Origin: Zobellia galactanivorans
GTDB lineage: Bacteria; Bacteroidota; Bacteroidia; Flavobacteriales; Flavobacteriaceae
Direction: 5' to 3'
Assembly (NCBI RefSeq): GCF_000973105.1
Contig: NC_015844.1
Coordinates: 3,840,501-3,904,500, forward strand
DNA: 64,000 nucleotides
Part shown: positions 55,005 through 63,546 of the stretch, in pieces
Layout of the letters: each line of letters begins with the position of its first letter
Numbering within the stretch: position 1 is the stretch's first letter
Made by a program: the position numbers and the translations under genes
The notes under the pieces: model-generated
Database searches by the model: none
Seen by the model: only the letters and a program-made list of their open reading frames with translations
Told to the model about the DNA's origin: nothing

Positions 55005-56342
55005 TTAGGATATGGAAATACTATTTTTCATGTTCTGGGCTTGAAGCTCCATTTTTTGCTTCCAATCTTTTCCCTCTAAATCGACCATAAAACTATCAAT
55101 GGTCTTTAGTGTCGTTCCTTGCGCGCTATTGTAGTAATCCCAGGCAATTTGACCTATGCCGCTGGATTTCAGTTGCTCTTCGGGAAGCGTTCGGCCGTAA
55201 TCGAATGCTTTTTTCAATAGCTCTTTATAACGGGGCGGATTCTTTTTCTTGATCAAGGTATAGGCGTTGATGTAAATGGCCAAAGCCTGCTGCCCTAGAC
55301 CGAACGATATGGCCAGTTCGGCTTGCTCGCAGAAAAGGTCGGTCGCTTTTTCTATTTCATTTTGATGATGGGCACTTGAAGCCATATAAGCGTACAGTTG
55401 CAAAATGATAGCATTTGCCGTATCGTCACCACTAGCTTTGACCTGCTTTGCAATGGCGAGGCCACGTCGCAATAATTTGTCGACCGTATCATATTCCTTG
55501 AACTGGAACAGCATACCGGCGTAAACCCCGTGGGCGGTAGCAAAGGCGGTTTTGTTTCCTGTTTTCTGCGTTACTTCAAGACCCTTTTCGCCCCAAAGAT
55601 GTAGCCGCTTACGATTGTTCTTGGCGGCGCTGTTGCCCATTTCTACCATACACTCCCTAAACTGTACTTCCGGATCGTTGGGGTCGCCTGACATGGCTAT
55701 CTTTTTCATGGCGCCGTCAAGGTCAAGGTCTACCCAAAGCGACACGCACGTAGCTTTATGTTTTACTTGAACCGATTCAAAATAGTTTTTAGGATGATGG
55801 TCAAAAACCATCAAACGGGTTTTTGGGGGCATTCCGAGCCCAAGCATGGTTTCCATCCAATTTTTGTAATCTTCGGTGGCTTGCACCGTGTATGGAAATA
55901 GAGCCAGAACCAAATGTTGTTCGGGGTTCGGGAGGGCTTTTTGGAAACTCGCTAAAAATTCGATGAGGAGGCTGTCGAAATCAGCCTCTTTATTTTTGAG
56001 TTTTTGCTTAAAATAATCAGGGTCCCAGTCGAATTGAAGGAAATTGCCCTCTATTTGTTCTTTCAGGCGTTCGTCGTTCTTAAAACTTTCCAGCCAATCC
56101 GATATCAGGTTTTTACTGTGTACCTTGCTATCTACAAAAGGGGTAAGTAACACTACGGGAATATCGGGGATGATACCGTGAGGGGACGATTCTAACTTTA
56201 AAAAGCCTTCATACAATCGCGCTTGTTCCGGTTTTATCAACCAACGTACCCAATTGACCTCGTCATGGGGGCTAACGTCTTGTAACCACTTTTGTTGAAT
56301 TTGGGTCACTAAAAGTGCGACCGGATTGTGCTCGTTGTTCAT
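55005..56342 (-). CDS. putative effector adaptor/chaperone between vgrG and rhs
   Basis: 445 residues with no signal peptide. The N-terminal half (about 1-230) is a globular part I do not recognise (LLVTQIQQKWLQDVSPHDEVNWVRWLI, PVVLLTPFVDSK, LVLALFPYTVQ, KTRLMVFDH). The C-terminal half (about 240-430) is helical and TPR-like (AATAHGVYAGMLFQFKEYDTVDKLL and similar pairs). It lies in a tight operon, 5 bp after vgrG and 12 bp before rhs, exactly where Proteobacteria encode DUF4123/Eag-type adaptors. I infer that it loads the Rhs onto VgrG in the Bacteroidota system. Confidence 0.75.
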   Translation of the reverse strand: MNNEHNPVALLVTQIQQKWLQDVSPHDEVNWVRWLIKPEQARLYEGFLKLESSPHGIIPDIPVVLLTPFVDSKVHSKNLISDWLESFKNDERLKEQIEGNFLQFDWDPDYFKQKLKNKEADFDSLLIEFLASFQKALPNPEQHLVLALFPYTVQATEDYKNWMETMLGLGMPPKTRLMVFDHHPKNYFESVQVKHKATCVSLWVDLDLDGAMKKIAMSGDPNDPEVQFRECMVEMGNSAAKNNRKRLHLWGEKGLEVTQKTGNKTAFATAHGVYAGMLFQFKEYDTVDKLLRRGLAIAKQVKASGDDTANAIILQLYAYMASSAHHQNEIEKATDLFCEQAELAISFGLGQQALAIYINAYTLIKKKNPPRYKELLKKAFDYGRTLPEEQLKSSGIGQIAWDYYNSAQGTTLKTIDSFMVDLEGKDWKQKMELQAQNMKNSISIS

Positions 56343-56347
56343 CTAGA

Positions 56348-58129
56348 TTAACCACAGTTTAAGTTCAAGAGCCCTCCTTTTATATTGGTCATTGTAGTAC
56401 CATCGGCATTTAGAATACCGTTGCTCTTAAGTTTTAATTCTGCTGACCCCTCTACTTGTGTGCTCGGTGCGGTTACTTCAACTTTTGCCCCACTGTTTAC
56501 CGTAACCTTGGCGCTGCCATCGCTATAAATTTCCTTTGAAGTAAGGTTTACGTTGTTGGTTCCGTCAAGGTTAACTACCTCCGAGGCGATAATATTGATT
56601 TCTTTGGAATTCAGTGTTAACGCGTTTGGAGCGGAAATGGTAATACCTCCCTCACCGTCCATCACAATGGAATTACCGCTAGGGTCTTGTATCGCAATGC
56701 TCCCATCGCTATCGTTCATAATAATTTCGTTACCGCTTCGGGTTTTGATCGCTTTGATATTGTTATCGGGATCGGAATAAGCACTTTTGGCCTTAGCGTT
56801 AAAACCAGAACTTAACACAAAGGGTTTCTCGGGGTTGTCGGCCTCGAAGCCGACCAAGATTTCTTCGCCTTTTTCAGGGATAAAGTAAAAGCCCTTGTCG
56901 CTACCGGAGTAGGGGGTGGCCATCTTTATCCAGGGTGTACTGGTACCCATGGGCTTTTGCCAAGGGAACTGTGCCTTGATGCGTCCAAGACCTTCCGGGT
57001 CGGCATTGTCGAGCACCCAGCCCCTTTGTGCGCCCGATCGGGGTGCGGCGAAACTGTTGGAGTAGGGCAGGTGTTCGGTGCCCTCGGGCACGGCCTCAAA
57101 CTCGTTGCGGTAGTGTCCGCTATGGTCGAACCTGTGTACGACCTTGGTGATATCATAGGAACCGTAGGGGTCCTTTTTGCCCTGGTCGGAAAAATTAAGC
57201 CCTTCCAAGGTAAGGGTGTCGCCAACGGTAAGGTTTACGAGCTCCGAAGTGCCCGAGGCCAATATCATACTGGCCGCTTTCCCCAAGGTGTTCACCTTTG
57301 TGGCGGTATCTACGCCGCTTTGCGCACTGTACTCGTGCTGGCCAATACTCCAATCGTAAGCACTTTTTTTCGCGAAAACGTTTTCCGATTCGCCCTTTAT
57401 CCGGTCTTGGTAGGGATGGGATGAATTGGGGAAGAAAGCGGCGGAGTCGGCTTCTAACGGGGTGTCGTTGACCCAATCCCAAGCCTTAAGCCCGAAGGAC
57501 TGCTCCCTGAGTACGGTGGATAGGTTAAAGCTCAGTACGTCCTGTCCGTAAACGCCGTGCACCTGTTTGTCCCCGGTCCTGCCCACGCAGAAATCGGTAC
57601 CGTTATGGTAGATCCAGGCCCCGTAGCGGCTACAGAGCCGCTGGAGGAAGGCCAGGTCGCTCTCGTTATATTGTACGGTATAGGGCAGGCTTACGTCGGT
57701 GCCCTTGCCGATGGAAAGTTTTACATGTTCGGTGGAATGTCCGTTCACGGTATCGGTAGCCACCTGAGATAGGGGCGTACCCTCTTCGTAGCTAAGGCAC
57801 TGGACGGAATTGGCCAAGAGGGCCGCCGGCCCATGGCCCGACAGTACGATGGTACCTGCGGCATCGGACCCCTTTTGGAGGTCTACCGAGGTGACCACGC
57901 CCTTGAATTCCATTTGGTTTTCGTTGATGCCGATGGTGATCTTCTTGCCCACATAGGCCAGGGCATTGTCCATCAAGGCGCCCGCGTAGCCTTCGGTGGC
58001 ATTGGAAGGGAAGGCGATACGGAAGGCACTGTGCCCTCCAATGGACTGTTCTACGGTAACGCTATAGCCCGAATTGGGTAAGAATTCCTCTCCTCCTACA
58101 AGGAGTTTGCTGTTTACTATTTTGGACAT
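56348..58129 (-). CDS. vgrG: type VI secretion tip protein VgrG
   Basis: 593 residues. The gp27-like base (about 1-370, with YTVQYNESDLAFLQRLCSRYGAWIY, the classic VgrG stretch) leads into the OB-fold (GRIKAQFPWQK, TPWIKMATPYSGSDKGFYFIPEKGEEILVGFE, NPEKPFVLSSGF) and then a gp5-like beta-helix with repeated short strands (NEIIMNDSDGSIAIQDPSGNSIVM, ITISAPNALTLNSKEINI). There is no effector extension. It is the first gene of the vgrG-adaptor-rhs-immunity operon. No sheath, tube or ATPase gene is in the window, so the apparatus must be encoded elsewhere. Confidence 0.95.
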   Translation of the reverse strand: MSKIVNSKLLVGGEEFLPNSGYSVTVEQSIGGHSAFRIAFPSNATEGYAGALMDNALAYVGKKITIGINENQMEFKGVVTSVDLQKGSDAAGTIVLSGHGPAALLANSVQCLSYEEGTPLSQVATDTVNGHSTEHVKLSIGKGTDVSLPYTVQYNESDLAFLQRLCSRYGAWIYHNGTDFCVGRTGDKQVHGVYGQDVLSFNLSTVLREQSFGLKAWDWVNDTPLEADSAAFFPNSSHPYQDRIKGESENVFAKKSAYDWSIGQHEYSAQSGVDTATKVNTLGKAASMILASGTSELVNLTVGDTLTLEGLNFSDQGKKDPYGSYDITKVVHRFDHSGHYRNEFEAVPEGTEHLPYSNSFAAPRSGAQRGWVLDNADPEGLGRIKAQFPWQKPMGTSTPWIKMATPYSGSDKGFYFIPEKGEEILVGFEADNPEKPFVLSSGFNAKAKSAYSDPDNNIKAIKTRSGNEIIMNDSDGSIAIQDPSGNSIVMDGEGGITISAPNALTLNSKEINIIASEVVNLDGTNNVNLTSKEIYSDGSAKVTVNSGAKVEVTAPSTQVEGSAELKLKSNGILNADGTTMTNIKGGLLNLNCG

Positions 58130-58766
58130 ATGTTAGTATTTTCGGGATTAAAGTAATGATTACCCCAAGTGTGAGCAAATAAAAAAAAGTGTTTTCGTCA
58201 AGATGTCAGGGAGTTGTGAATTTTTTAATTGGGAAAAACAGTGTTAATTTATCGATCGCTACCAAGGATATCGGGCAAAACGGGCATATCTTCAAAAACG
58301 GATGCTTCGATTTGCGATTACTTCTATTTTGTAATCATTGATGGGGACCAAAGGAATCGATTTATCGTTCAAAAACCTGAAACCTAAAAGGAACTGAAAA
58401 TCGGCATGGGTATCATCCAAATCATTGGTAATTTTTGAGTTCGTCGAAAATCATATTTTGTGTGTTACTTTTTTTTGTGAACACCTTGTAGAGAAGGTCA
58501 AGATGCTGATAAGGGTTAAAATCCGTATTGTCATTTTATGGGTAGTTTAAAAATAATAGGTGTCGCCCTGTAGCCTTACCCTTTTTGTGGGTATCCCGTT
58601 CACGAATGGGGAATTGTCCCCTTGAGGACACCATAGCGAAAGCTAGGGGCGGCTTGGTGCGTTGGCAAAGTAGCGATACTTCTTTACAGCGGTGTTTTGA
58701 ACAGGGCACGGGCGCAACGCTCGCGCTAGGGGTATAGCAAATGTTTTGTCTAGTTAGATTGTTTGT
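58130..58766. repeat. 637-bp gap; REP-like repeat in its right part
   Basis: The left 420 bp should hold the vgrG promoter; no clear TAnnTTTG pair was found. From about 58558 to 58735 lies a dispersed repeat copy: GAATGGGGAATTGTCCCC, TTGAGGACACC, GCGTTGGCAAAGTAGCGAT, and the end ACGGGCGCAACGCTCGCGCTAGGGG. It aligns well with the copy at 60340-60520. Confidence 0.55.
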
Positions 58767-59183
58767 TTACTTGATTTTGTAGAAAAAATTATCTCCAAAA
58801 CAACGACTGAAATATTCGGTTTCTGGTTGTTTTCCCATACTGATGCCACCCGTCTTGCTGTTGTCTGAAACCCTAAAATAACTACAGAAACCAGAGGTCA
58901 ACCCCGCAAGGGTGAATTCCTTCCAGTTTGGTCCCAACTCTTCTTTGAGTTGCTCTTCCGTCATTTCGGTTAAGTCCTCCCTTGGAGACCAACCTGTTCC
59001 GTTTTCAATGGATTGTTGAAAATAATACCCAGATTCATCTTTTTTTATTACGAATTCTGTCTTTCCATTTTTTGTTGACGAATATTCGCCTAAAAGATGT
59101 TCATTTGAAAATGTCGCTTTTTCTTTTTGAGAACAAGCTGTAATTAGTATAAAGCTCATTACGATGGATAAATTCTTAATCAT
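58767..59183 (-). CDS. small lipoprotein of unknown function
   Basis: 138 residues from the ATG at 59183 (MIKNLSIVMSFILITACSQKEK), a clear lipoprotein signal with Cys17; a longer frame to 59240 lies inside the upstream gene and is not used. The mature part (LLGEYSSTKNGKTEFVIKKDESGYYFQ, GPNWKEFTLAGLTSGFCSYFRV) is a small beta-rich domain I do not recognise. Its start overlaps the end of the upstream membrane-protein gene by 8 bp, so translation is probably coupled. Confidence 0.75.
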   Translation of the reverse strand: MIKNLSIVMSFILITACSQKEKATFSNEHLLGEYSSTKNGKTEFVIKKDESGYYFQQSIENGTGWSPREDLTEMTEEQLKEELGPNWKEFTLAGLTSGFCSYFRVSDNSKTGGISMGKQPETEYFSRCFGDNFFYKIK

Positions 59184-59814
59184 TTTTGTCTTTTTTAAAT
59201 AATACTGGAATAGAGGAAATATTAATGGCGCAACAACCATATATTATATTTTGAAAATTCGTATGAAAAAGGCTGATAATTAGTGTGATAACTGCAAGTC
59301 CAGTAAGAATGAAAAGTGAAATTTTAAATTTGGAAAAATTCATACTTAACAAAAATGCAGTTAAGAGTCCGCCATAAAACAAGATTGGTTTTGCATACAA
59401 AAGAAAATGGTCTATAAAGCCCAAAGAGGCTGATGAACTTCTTTCTCCAGTTTGAACAAACACGAATTCAACTTGTGAGGAATCCATTAGAATTACCCCA
59501 AATATTATCATAATATAAACAGGGGAACCTTTCCATTTTTTGTTCATATATGGGAATATTTTCTCCATTTCTAAATTTTGGATTTTTTGCGGTAATTCAG
59601 TCATTGAGACTAGAAATAAAGAAACTACGCTGAAAATAATAGGGAGAATGTAGGAGTCGTAGGAGATAATGAATAAAGTAAAAACACCTAACAAAGTGAA
59701 TAAAACTATTTTCACATTCTTGTTAATGTTTACTCTACTGATCAAAAGATTGATTCCTAAATAAATTAGGGAAATCGCTATGGTCGGTTTTAATATCCGC
59801 TCGTTGAAAAGCAT
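59176..59814 (-). CDS. multi-pass membrane protein, probably missing its N-terminus by frameshift
   Basis: 212 residues from the ATG at 59814, with six or seven hydrophobic segments (AISLIYLGINLLISRV, IVLFTLLGVFTLFIIS, YILPIIFSVVSLFLV, VYIMIIFGVILMD, PILFYGGLLTAFLLS, ISLFILTGLAVITLI). The frame stays open upstream to about 59946 and encodes NQILGVLLILIGVLSNFYTK, a good transmembrane start, but has no ATG there. A small ORF in another frame (59916-60071) ends inside this stretch, and a one-base change would join the two into a protein of about 298 residues. Unrecognised family. Confidence 0.65.
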   Translation of the reverse strand: MLFNERILKPTIAISLIYLGINLLISRVNINKNVKIVLFTLLGVFTLFIISYDSYILPIIFSVVSLFLVSMTELPQKIQNLEMEKIFPYMNKKWKGSPVYIMIIFGVILMDSSQVEFVFVQTGERSSSASLGFIDHFLLYAKPILFYGGLLTAFLLSMNFSKFKISLFILTGLAVITLIISLFHTNFQNIIYGCCAINISSIPVLFKKDKND

Positions 59815-59915
59815 AAAATCTGCTTGTGAAGAAAAATCAAATCTAAAGTAATTGTTTATGTACGTTGATTTGGTGTAAAAATTAGATAGAACACCGATTA
59901 GAATTAGTAAAACTC

Positions 59916-60071
59916 CTAAGATTTGATTTGTATTTCTTTGACCTTACTTTTTTTGAGAGCATCTTTTATTTCCTGTGTTGCGTATTCCCTCTTTAAAAGC
60001 TCTTGAGCTATCCTTACCTTATTATACTTTTTATAGACTAAATCAGATATTACTTTTGATATTTCGTCCAT
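59916..60071 (-). CDS. short helical ORF, likely the N-terminal part of the split membrane protein
   Basis: 51 residues (MDEISKVISDLVYKKYNKVR, then REYATQEIKDALKKSK). It looks like a small three-helix domain with the pattern LxxxxYxxxEIxxALKK that often precedes transmembrane regions in Bacteroidota proteins. It overlaps the upstream extension of the membrane-protein frame; adding one A in the GAAATAC run (about 59930-59936) would fuse the two smoothly (KVKENTNQILG). Confidence 0.5.
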   Translation of the reverse strand: MDEISKVISDLVYKKYNKVRIAQELLKREYATQEIKDALKKSKVKEIQIKS

Positions 60072-60524
60072 TTGGTCAGTTTTTTTATAATTATCACAGT
60101 AATCTTATAGGCGTATCCCTATACCCTTATACCTCATTATATAGGGGTATAAAACAATAGTTTTAGGCTACCCAAATTCGCTTACAATATAAAAATTTTT
60201 ATAATTAATTTCTTACATGAAAGAGTAAGTGCAACCTGATTTTGGGTACGAGTGAGACGCCCACTTATCGGGTATGGGTACCGTTTTATATGGTTTTTGT
60301 TACGTATTATAACGTTGACTTTCAGTTGAATATTTTATGGGTGTCCCGTTAACGAATGGGGAATTGCCCCTCGAGGCGCCCTAGCGTATTGTCCCCTTGA
60401 GGACGCCGTCTGCGCTAGCAGCGGGCGAGATGGCGCGTTGGCAAAGCTGAGTTATCGCTGCTTTTTAGGGGTGTTCTGAGCAGGGAACTAGGGTGACGCT
60501 CGCGTTAGTGGGGGGGGGGAAGGC
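60072..60524. repeat. 453-bp gap with a REP-like repeat and a ten-G tract
   Basis: From about 60340 it carries GAATGGGGAATTGCCCC, a tandem-like second CCCCTTGAGGACGCCGTCTGCG, GCGTTGGCAAAGCTGAG and the end GGTGACGCTCGCGTTAGTG followed by a run of ten G (60510-60519). No gene. Confidence 0.55.
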
Positions 60525-61439
60525 TTACCTTATCTTGTCCAGTTCCTTTAGCATTTTAAAATACTCCCTTGGAAATTCTTCACGAAACAAGCGTCCAAAA
60601 TCCTCGTAATGCTCACGGCCCAAATCAATGCGTAACGAGATAAATTCAAATATGGAATCGGTAGTCCTCGTCAGTTTCCAAGGGGAAATTTCACTTCTGA
60701 TCAGTTTTTCATAGAAATCGTAACCTTGTAAGAACGCCCTCCCTTTTGGGGTTTGTTCCATCCATTCCCTTACCGCGGGCTTCATTGCGCGTGCATTGCA
60801 AATGTTGAAGAATTGACGCCAAAAGGTTATTTCGGCCTCGTAAATTGATTCCCTGTTCTTTTTTGATCGGAACATGGGATTATATATCATAAAGGGAAGT
60901 ATACCTCCCCGTTCGTATTTTCTATAATTGTGCTTTTCGATGATTTCCCGTTCACCTATGGTGTAACTCCACATATCGACGTAAGAATTGATATTGATTG
61001 AATCTTTCTTGACCAATAGAAATATGCCAAAGTGTATAGCAAGGGGATATAGGTAAAACAAGAGTGATGGCCACCAAAACCAGTCGTAATCTACGATTAG
61101 CGTTTTATTGGATTGCAATTGCTTTATCTCCTTTCTTTTATCATGCCATATGGTCAGGCCGTATTTTTCAATAAAGCCTATGTTCGTATTTATATTCTTC
61201 TGTGGCTCTTTGTATTCGGTCGTAAAGGGTTGGGATATGGTATCGTTAAGCCATAGGTACAGAATCCTTTTATTCTCCATTCCTCTAGACCTTTTCATCT
61301 CATATTTTTTGAGCTCGCCACTTGAAATATCAAAGTCGGATAGAAAGGGTTTTTTAAAAAGTTGGTATACAAGTAGTAGCAAAAGGAGAAAAGCGCCTTT
61401 TATAAAGAGGATCCTGGGACTCCACCAAAATGATTCCAT
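60525..61439 (-). CDS. uncharacterised membrane protein
   Basis: 304 residues, not recognised. One hydrophobic segment near the N-terminus (ILFIKGAFLLLLLLVYQLF) and a second at about 125-145 (WPSLLFYLYPLAIHFGIFLLV), separated by an extracytoplasmic loop. The remaining 160 residues are soluble, with many charged and aromatic residues (YEAEITFWRQFFNICNARAMKPAVREWMEQTP). Single gene flanked by repeats; its stop is 5 bp from the ten-G tract. Confidence 0.72.
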   Translation of the reverse strand: MESFWWSPRILFIKGAFLLLLLLVYQLFKKPFLSDFDISSGELKKYEMKRSRGMENKRILYLWLNDTISQPFTTEYKEPQKNINTNIGFIEKYGLTIWHDKRKEIKQLQSNKTLIVDYDWFWWPSLLFYLYPLAIHFGIFLLVKKDSININSYVDMWSYTIGEREIIEKHNYRKYERGGILPFMIYNPMFRSKKNRESIYEAEITFWRQFFNICNARAMKPAVREWMEQTPKGRAFLQGYDFYEKLIRSEISPWKLTRTTDSIFEFISLRIDLGREHYEDFGRLFREEFPREYFKMLKELDKIR

Positions 61440-61803
61440 GATAATTATAAATATTTGGTTCGTCGGGTTCTGGTGGTATAGTTGGGCCGCCGTGGTCCGG
61501 TTAGTACGGACAATGGAATGTCCCCCGCCGGTGAGGGATTCTTAGGGGGGGCGGTATAAACGGTCGCTTTGAAAAGGCCATTGCCCGAACTATTTATGGG
61601 GTGGGGCACAGGTAAGATAAATTTCATATTGAACTACGATTTTTCAGATCTTAATTTATAAATTTTTCTTTTTTGGTCGGTGTGTTGGTTTTTTGTTGGG
61701 GTAGGGAAATACAACCCCCCGCCCTTCGGGAACCCCCTTCGAAGGGGGATTCATTGTCTGTTGCAGGAACGAGCGTGACGCTCGCGTTAGGTGGGGGCAC
61801 ACC
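61440..61803. repeat. gap with a REP-like repeat
   Basis: A 364-bp gap. Between about 61708 and 61797 it has CCCCCCGCCCTTCGGGAACC, TTCATTGTCTGTTGCAG and the hairpin ACGAGCGTGACGCTCG followed by CGTTAGGTGGGGG, closely similar to the copy at 63190-63275. Upstream promoter elements of the gene at 60525 were not identified. Confidence 0.55.
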
Positions 61804-62388
61804 TTATTGCTCCAGGCTATTGATGATCATATTGATGTCCCCAAGATTGATGTGCTTGGCCATTTGTTTGGCGACCACATAGGGGTCCGGAAGTTTTTCA
61901 TCCTTGATATCGGTGCGCACTACGTATTCTATTGACGATATCCAGTCCTTTGAGGAGAAAAAATAATAAACGTTCGAGTATTCATAGCCTATCAGCTCGG
62001 TAAGATTATAGTCCTTATAGATTTCCGTGAAATTTTCCCGGAACAGAATTTTCCGTCCATTTATTTCCGTGGTGCCATCAATTTCGTTCTCTTTCACAAA
62101 ATTATCCTGTATGACCGAAAGGGTCTCTAAATCTAAAATATCGGAAATATCCTTGATGTTGTTGGTGATGGGGTTCATGGCCTGTGGGCTTACAGAAACG
62201 GTTTTGATGATGGTTTCGTTTCCAATGCTTACCGTATCCGTTAGTTGTATGGGCATACCGTCCGTATCCGATAGGGTAAAGTCGCTTTTAATTTTAAAAT
62301 TCAAGTGTTCGGCTTTTATGCTTTGCAGTTGCGAAAAGGCCGCGGTACAAAGCAATAAGGCTATTAGGGTGAGGCTATTCGTTTTCAT
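61804..62388 (-). CDS. secreted protein of unknown function
   Basis: 194 residues with a clear signal peptide (MKTNSLTLIALLLCTAAFSQ, cleavage after FSQ). The mature protein is acidic and mixed alpha/beta (HLNFKIKSDFTLSDTDGMPIQL, GRKILFRENFTEIYKDYN, VYYFFSSKDWISSIEYVVRTD) and not recognised. It is probably periplasmic or secreted. Its stop lies a few bases from a REP-like repeat. Confidence 0.75.
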   Translation of the reverse strand: MKTNSLTLIALLLCTAAFSQLQSIKAEHLNFKIKSDFTLSDTDGMPIQLTDTVSIGNETIIKTVSVSPQAMNPITNNIKDISDILDLETLSVIQDNFVKENEIDGTTEINGRKILFRENFTEIYKDYNLTELIGYEYSNVYYFFSSKDWISSIEYVVRTDIKDEKLPDPYVVAKQMAKHINLGDINMIINSLEQ

Positions 62389-62455
62389 TGTTTTCTTTTT
62401 AAATGTTTGTTGGTGTTATGGATGCTATAGCGCGGGCGTGGGGCTCGGGAGTGTG

Positions 62456-62893
62456 TTATTTTCGTTTTCTCTTTTTTCGATTTTTGTAATTCCTCCAAAA
62501 CTTTGGTTTGGGCATTGTATTTTCAACAATTTCAATTCCTTTGTTTCTCAAAATCATTTCAATCAGTTCAGGTTTTTGGTCGAAAAGCATTGCTAAATCC
62601 TTGATTGATACACCTTTTAGGTAATTTTGTTGAATTTTTTCTTGGTCAGATTCGGTTATATACTTCAATTCCGGGTTCGATTCTTTCTGAAGTTTTGCTT
62701 GATAATTTTGAAGTACTTTAATAATGTCCGATAATACAGAAGGGTTTATTTTAAGAGTTTTTGATTTTTTGTTAGTGTTTAAAATCGTTTGTACAATTTC
62801 GATATATAATCGACCATTACTATGTTCCACCAAATCGATAAGAAAATTACTTTTGTCAAATTCAAGTTGAGTGGTTTCCAATATCGTTTTCAT
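62456..62893 (-). CDS. uncharacterised helical protein with HTH-like C-terminus
   Basis: 145 residues. The N-terminal part (LEFDKSNFLIDLVEHSNGRLYIEIVQTI) looks like a small alpha/beta domain. The C-terminal part (QNYLKGVSIKDLAMLFDQKPELIEMIL) has the spacing of a helix-turn-helix and ends in a basic tail (RNYKNRKKRKRK), so nucleic-acid binding is possible. AT-rich. No known partner. Confidence 0.68.
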   Translation of the reverse strand: MKTILETTQLEFDKSNFLIDLVEHSNGRLYIEIVQTILNTNKKSKTLKINPSVLSDIIKVLQNYQAKLQKESNPELKYITESDQEKIQQNYLKGVSIKDLAMLFDQKPELIEMILRNKGIEIVENTMPKPKFWRNYKNRKKRKRK

Positions 62894-63459
62894 TGCTAAA
62901 ACTCTTTCTTCCGTTTATGGATGTGCTGCAAACTGATTTCAATTCTTTGTTTACCAAAAAAAGAAATGTCCATTCGATAGATATAGAATTCGACTAACAC
63001 CCATACCTCCCAATTGTCAGGTACAAATACAGTTGTATTTGAGTGCTTATTATGTATTATAACGCTGTGTTTGGGTTCAATATTTTGTTGCTGCCATGCT
63101 CGCGAGTGTGAGGCTTGGGGTAGTAGGTGAACGTTACGGGCAAGACGCTCGCGCTAACGGATGTTCGGCTTTCACTTGTAAAACGGATACCTCCCCCCGT
63201 CCTTCGGGCACCCTCTTCGGAGGGGGATTCATTGTCTGTTGCAGACACGAGCGTGACGCTTGCCCCAGCGGGGCGATTGCCTACAATCTCAAGACCCGCC
63301 TGAACGGCACGGGCAGGAGTACCTGAAATTCGAGAACAACACCCGAAAAGTGGGGCAGGAAAGCTTGCCCTGCCATTATTCGTAAAAATCATGGTCCAAT
63401 ACTTGAAAAGCCTTTCTCAAGTGCACCTAAAATTTAGGTTCAGCTTCTGACATGGCATA
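62894..63459. repeat. gap with REP-like repeats
   Basis: No supported gene. Two repeat ends can be seen: GGCAAGACGCTCGCGCTAACGG near 63140, and a second copy from about 63190 with CCCCCCGTCCTTCGGGCACC, TTCATTGTCTGTTGCAG, ACGAGCGTGACGCTTG and AGCGGGGCG. These match the copy at 61708-61797 closely. Confidence 0.55.
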
Positions 63460-63485
63460 AAAAAAAAAGCCCCTTAAAGAGGCTT
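63460..63485 (-). terminator. terminator of the GIY-YIG gene
   Basis: On the minus strand the hairpin AAGCCTCTTTAAGGGGCTT is followed by at least nine T. It is about 60 bp after the stop at 63547. Confidence 0.65.
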
Positions 63486-63546
63486 ATATCGATAGTAATT
63501 ATTTCTGATCAATGACTTGTGCAACGGTTACTGTTGTTGTGCAGCG

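Noticed and set aside
63057..63392. Minus-strand frame of 111 codons in the 63-kb repeat region
   Set aside because: It reads through REP-like repeat DNA; similar frames appear wherever this repeat lies, so it is not taken as a gene.
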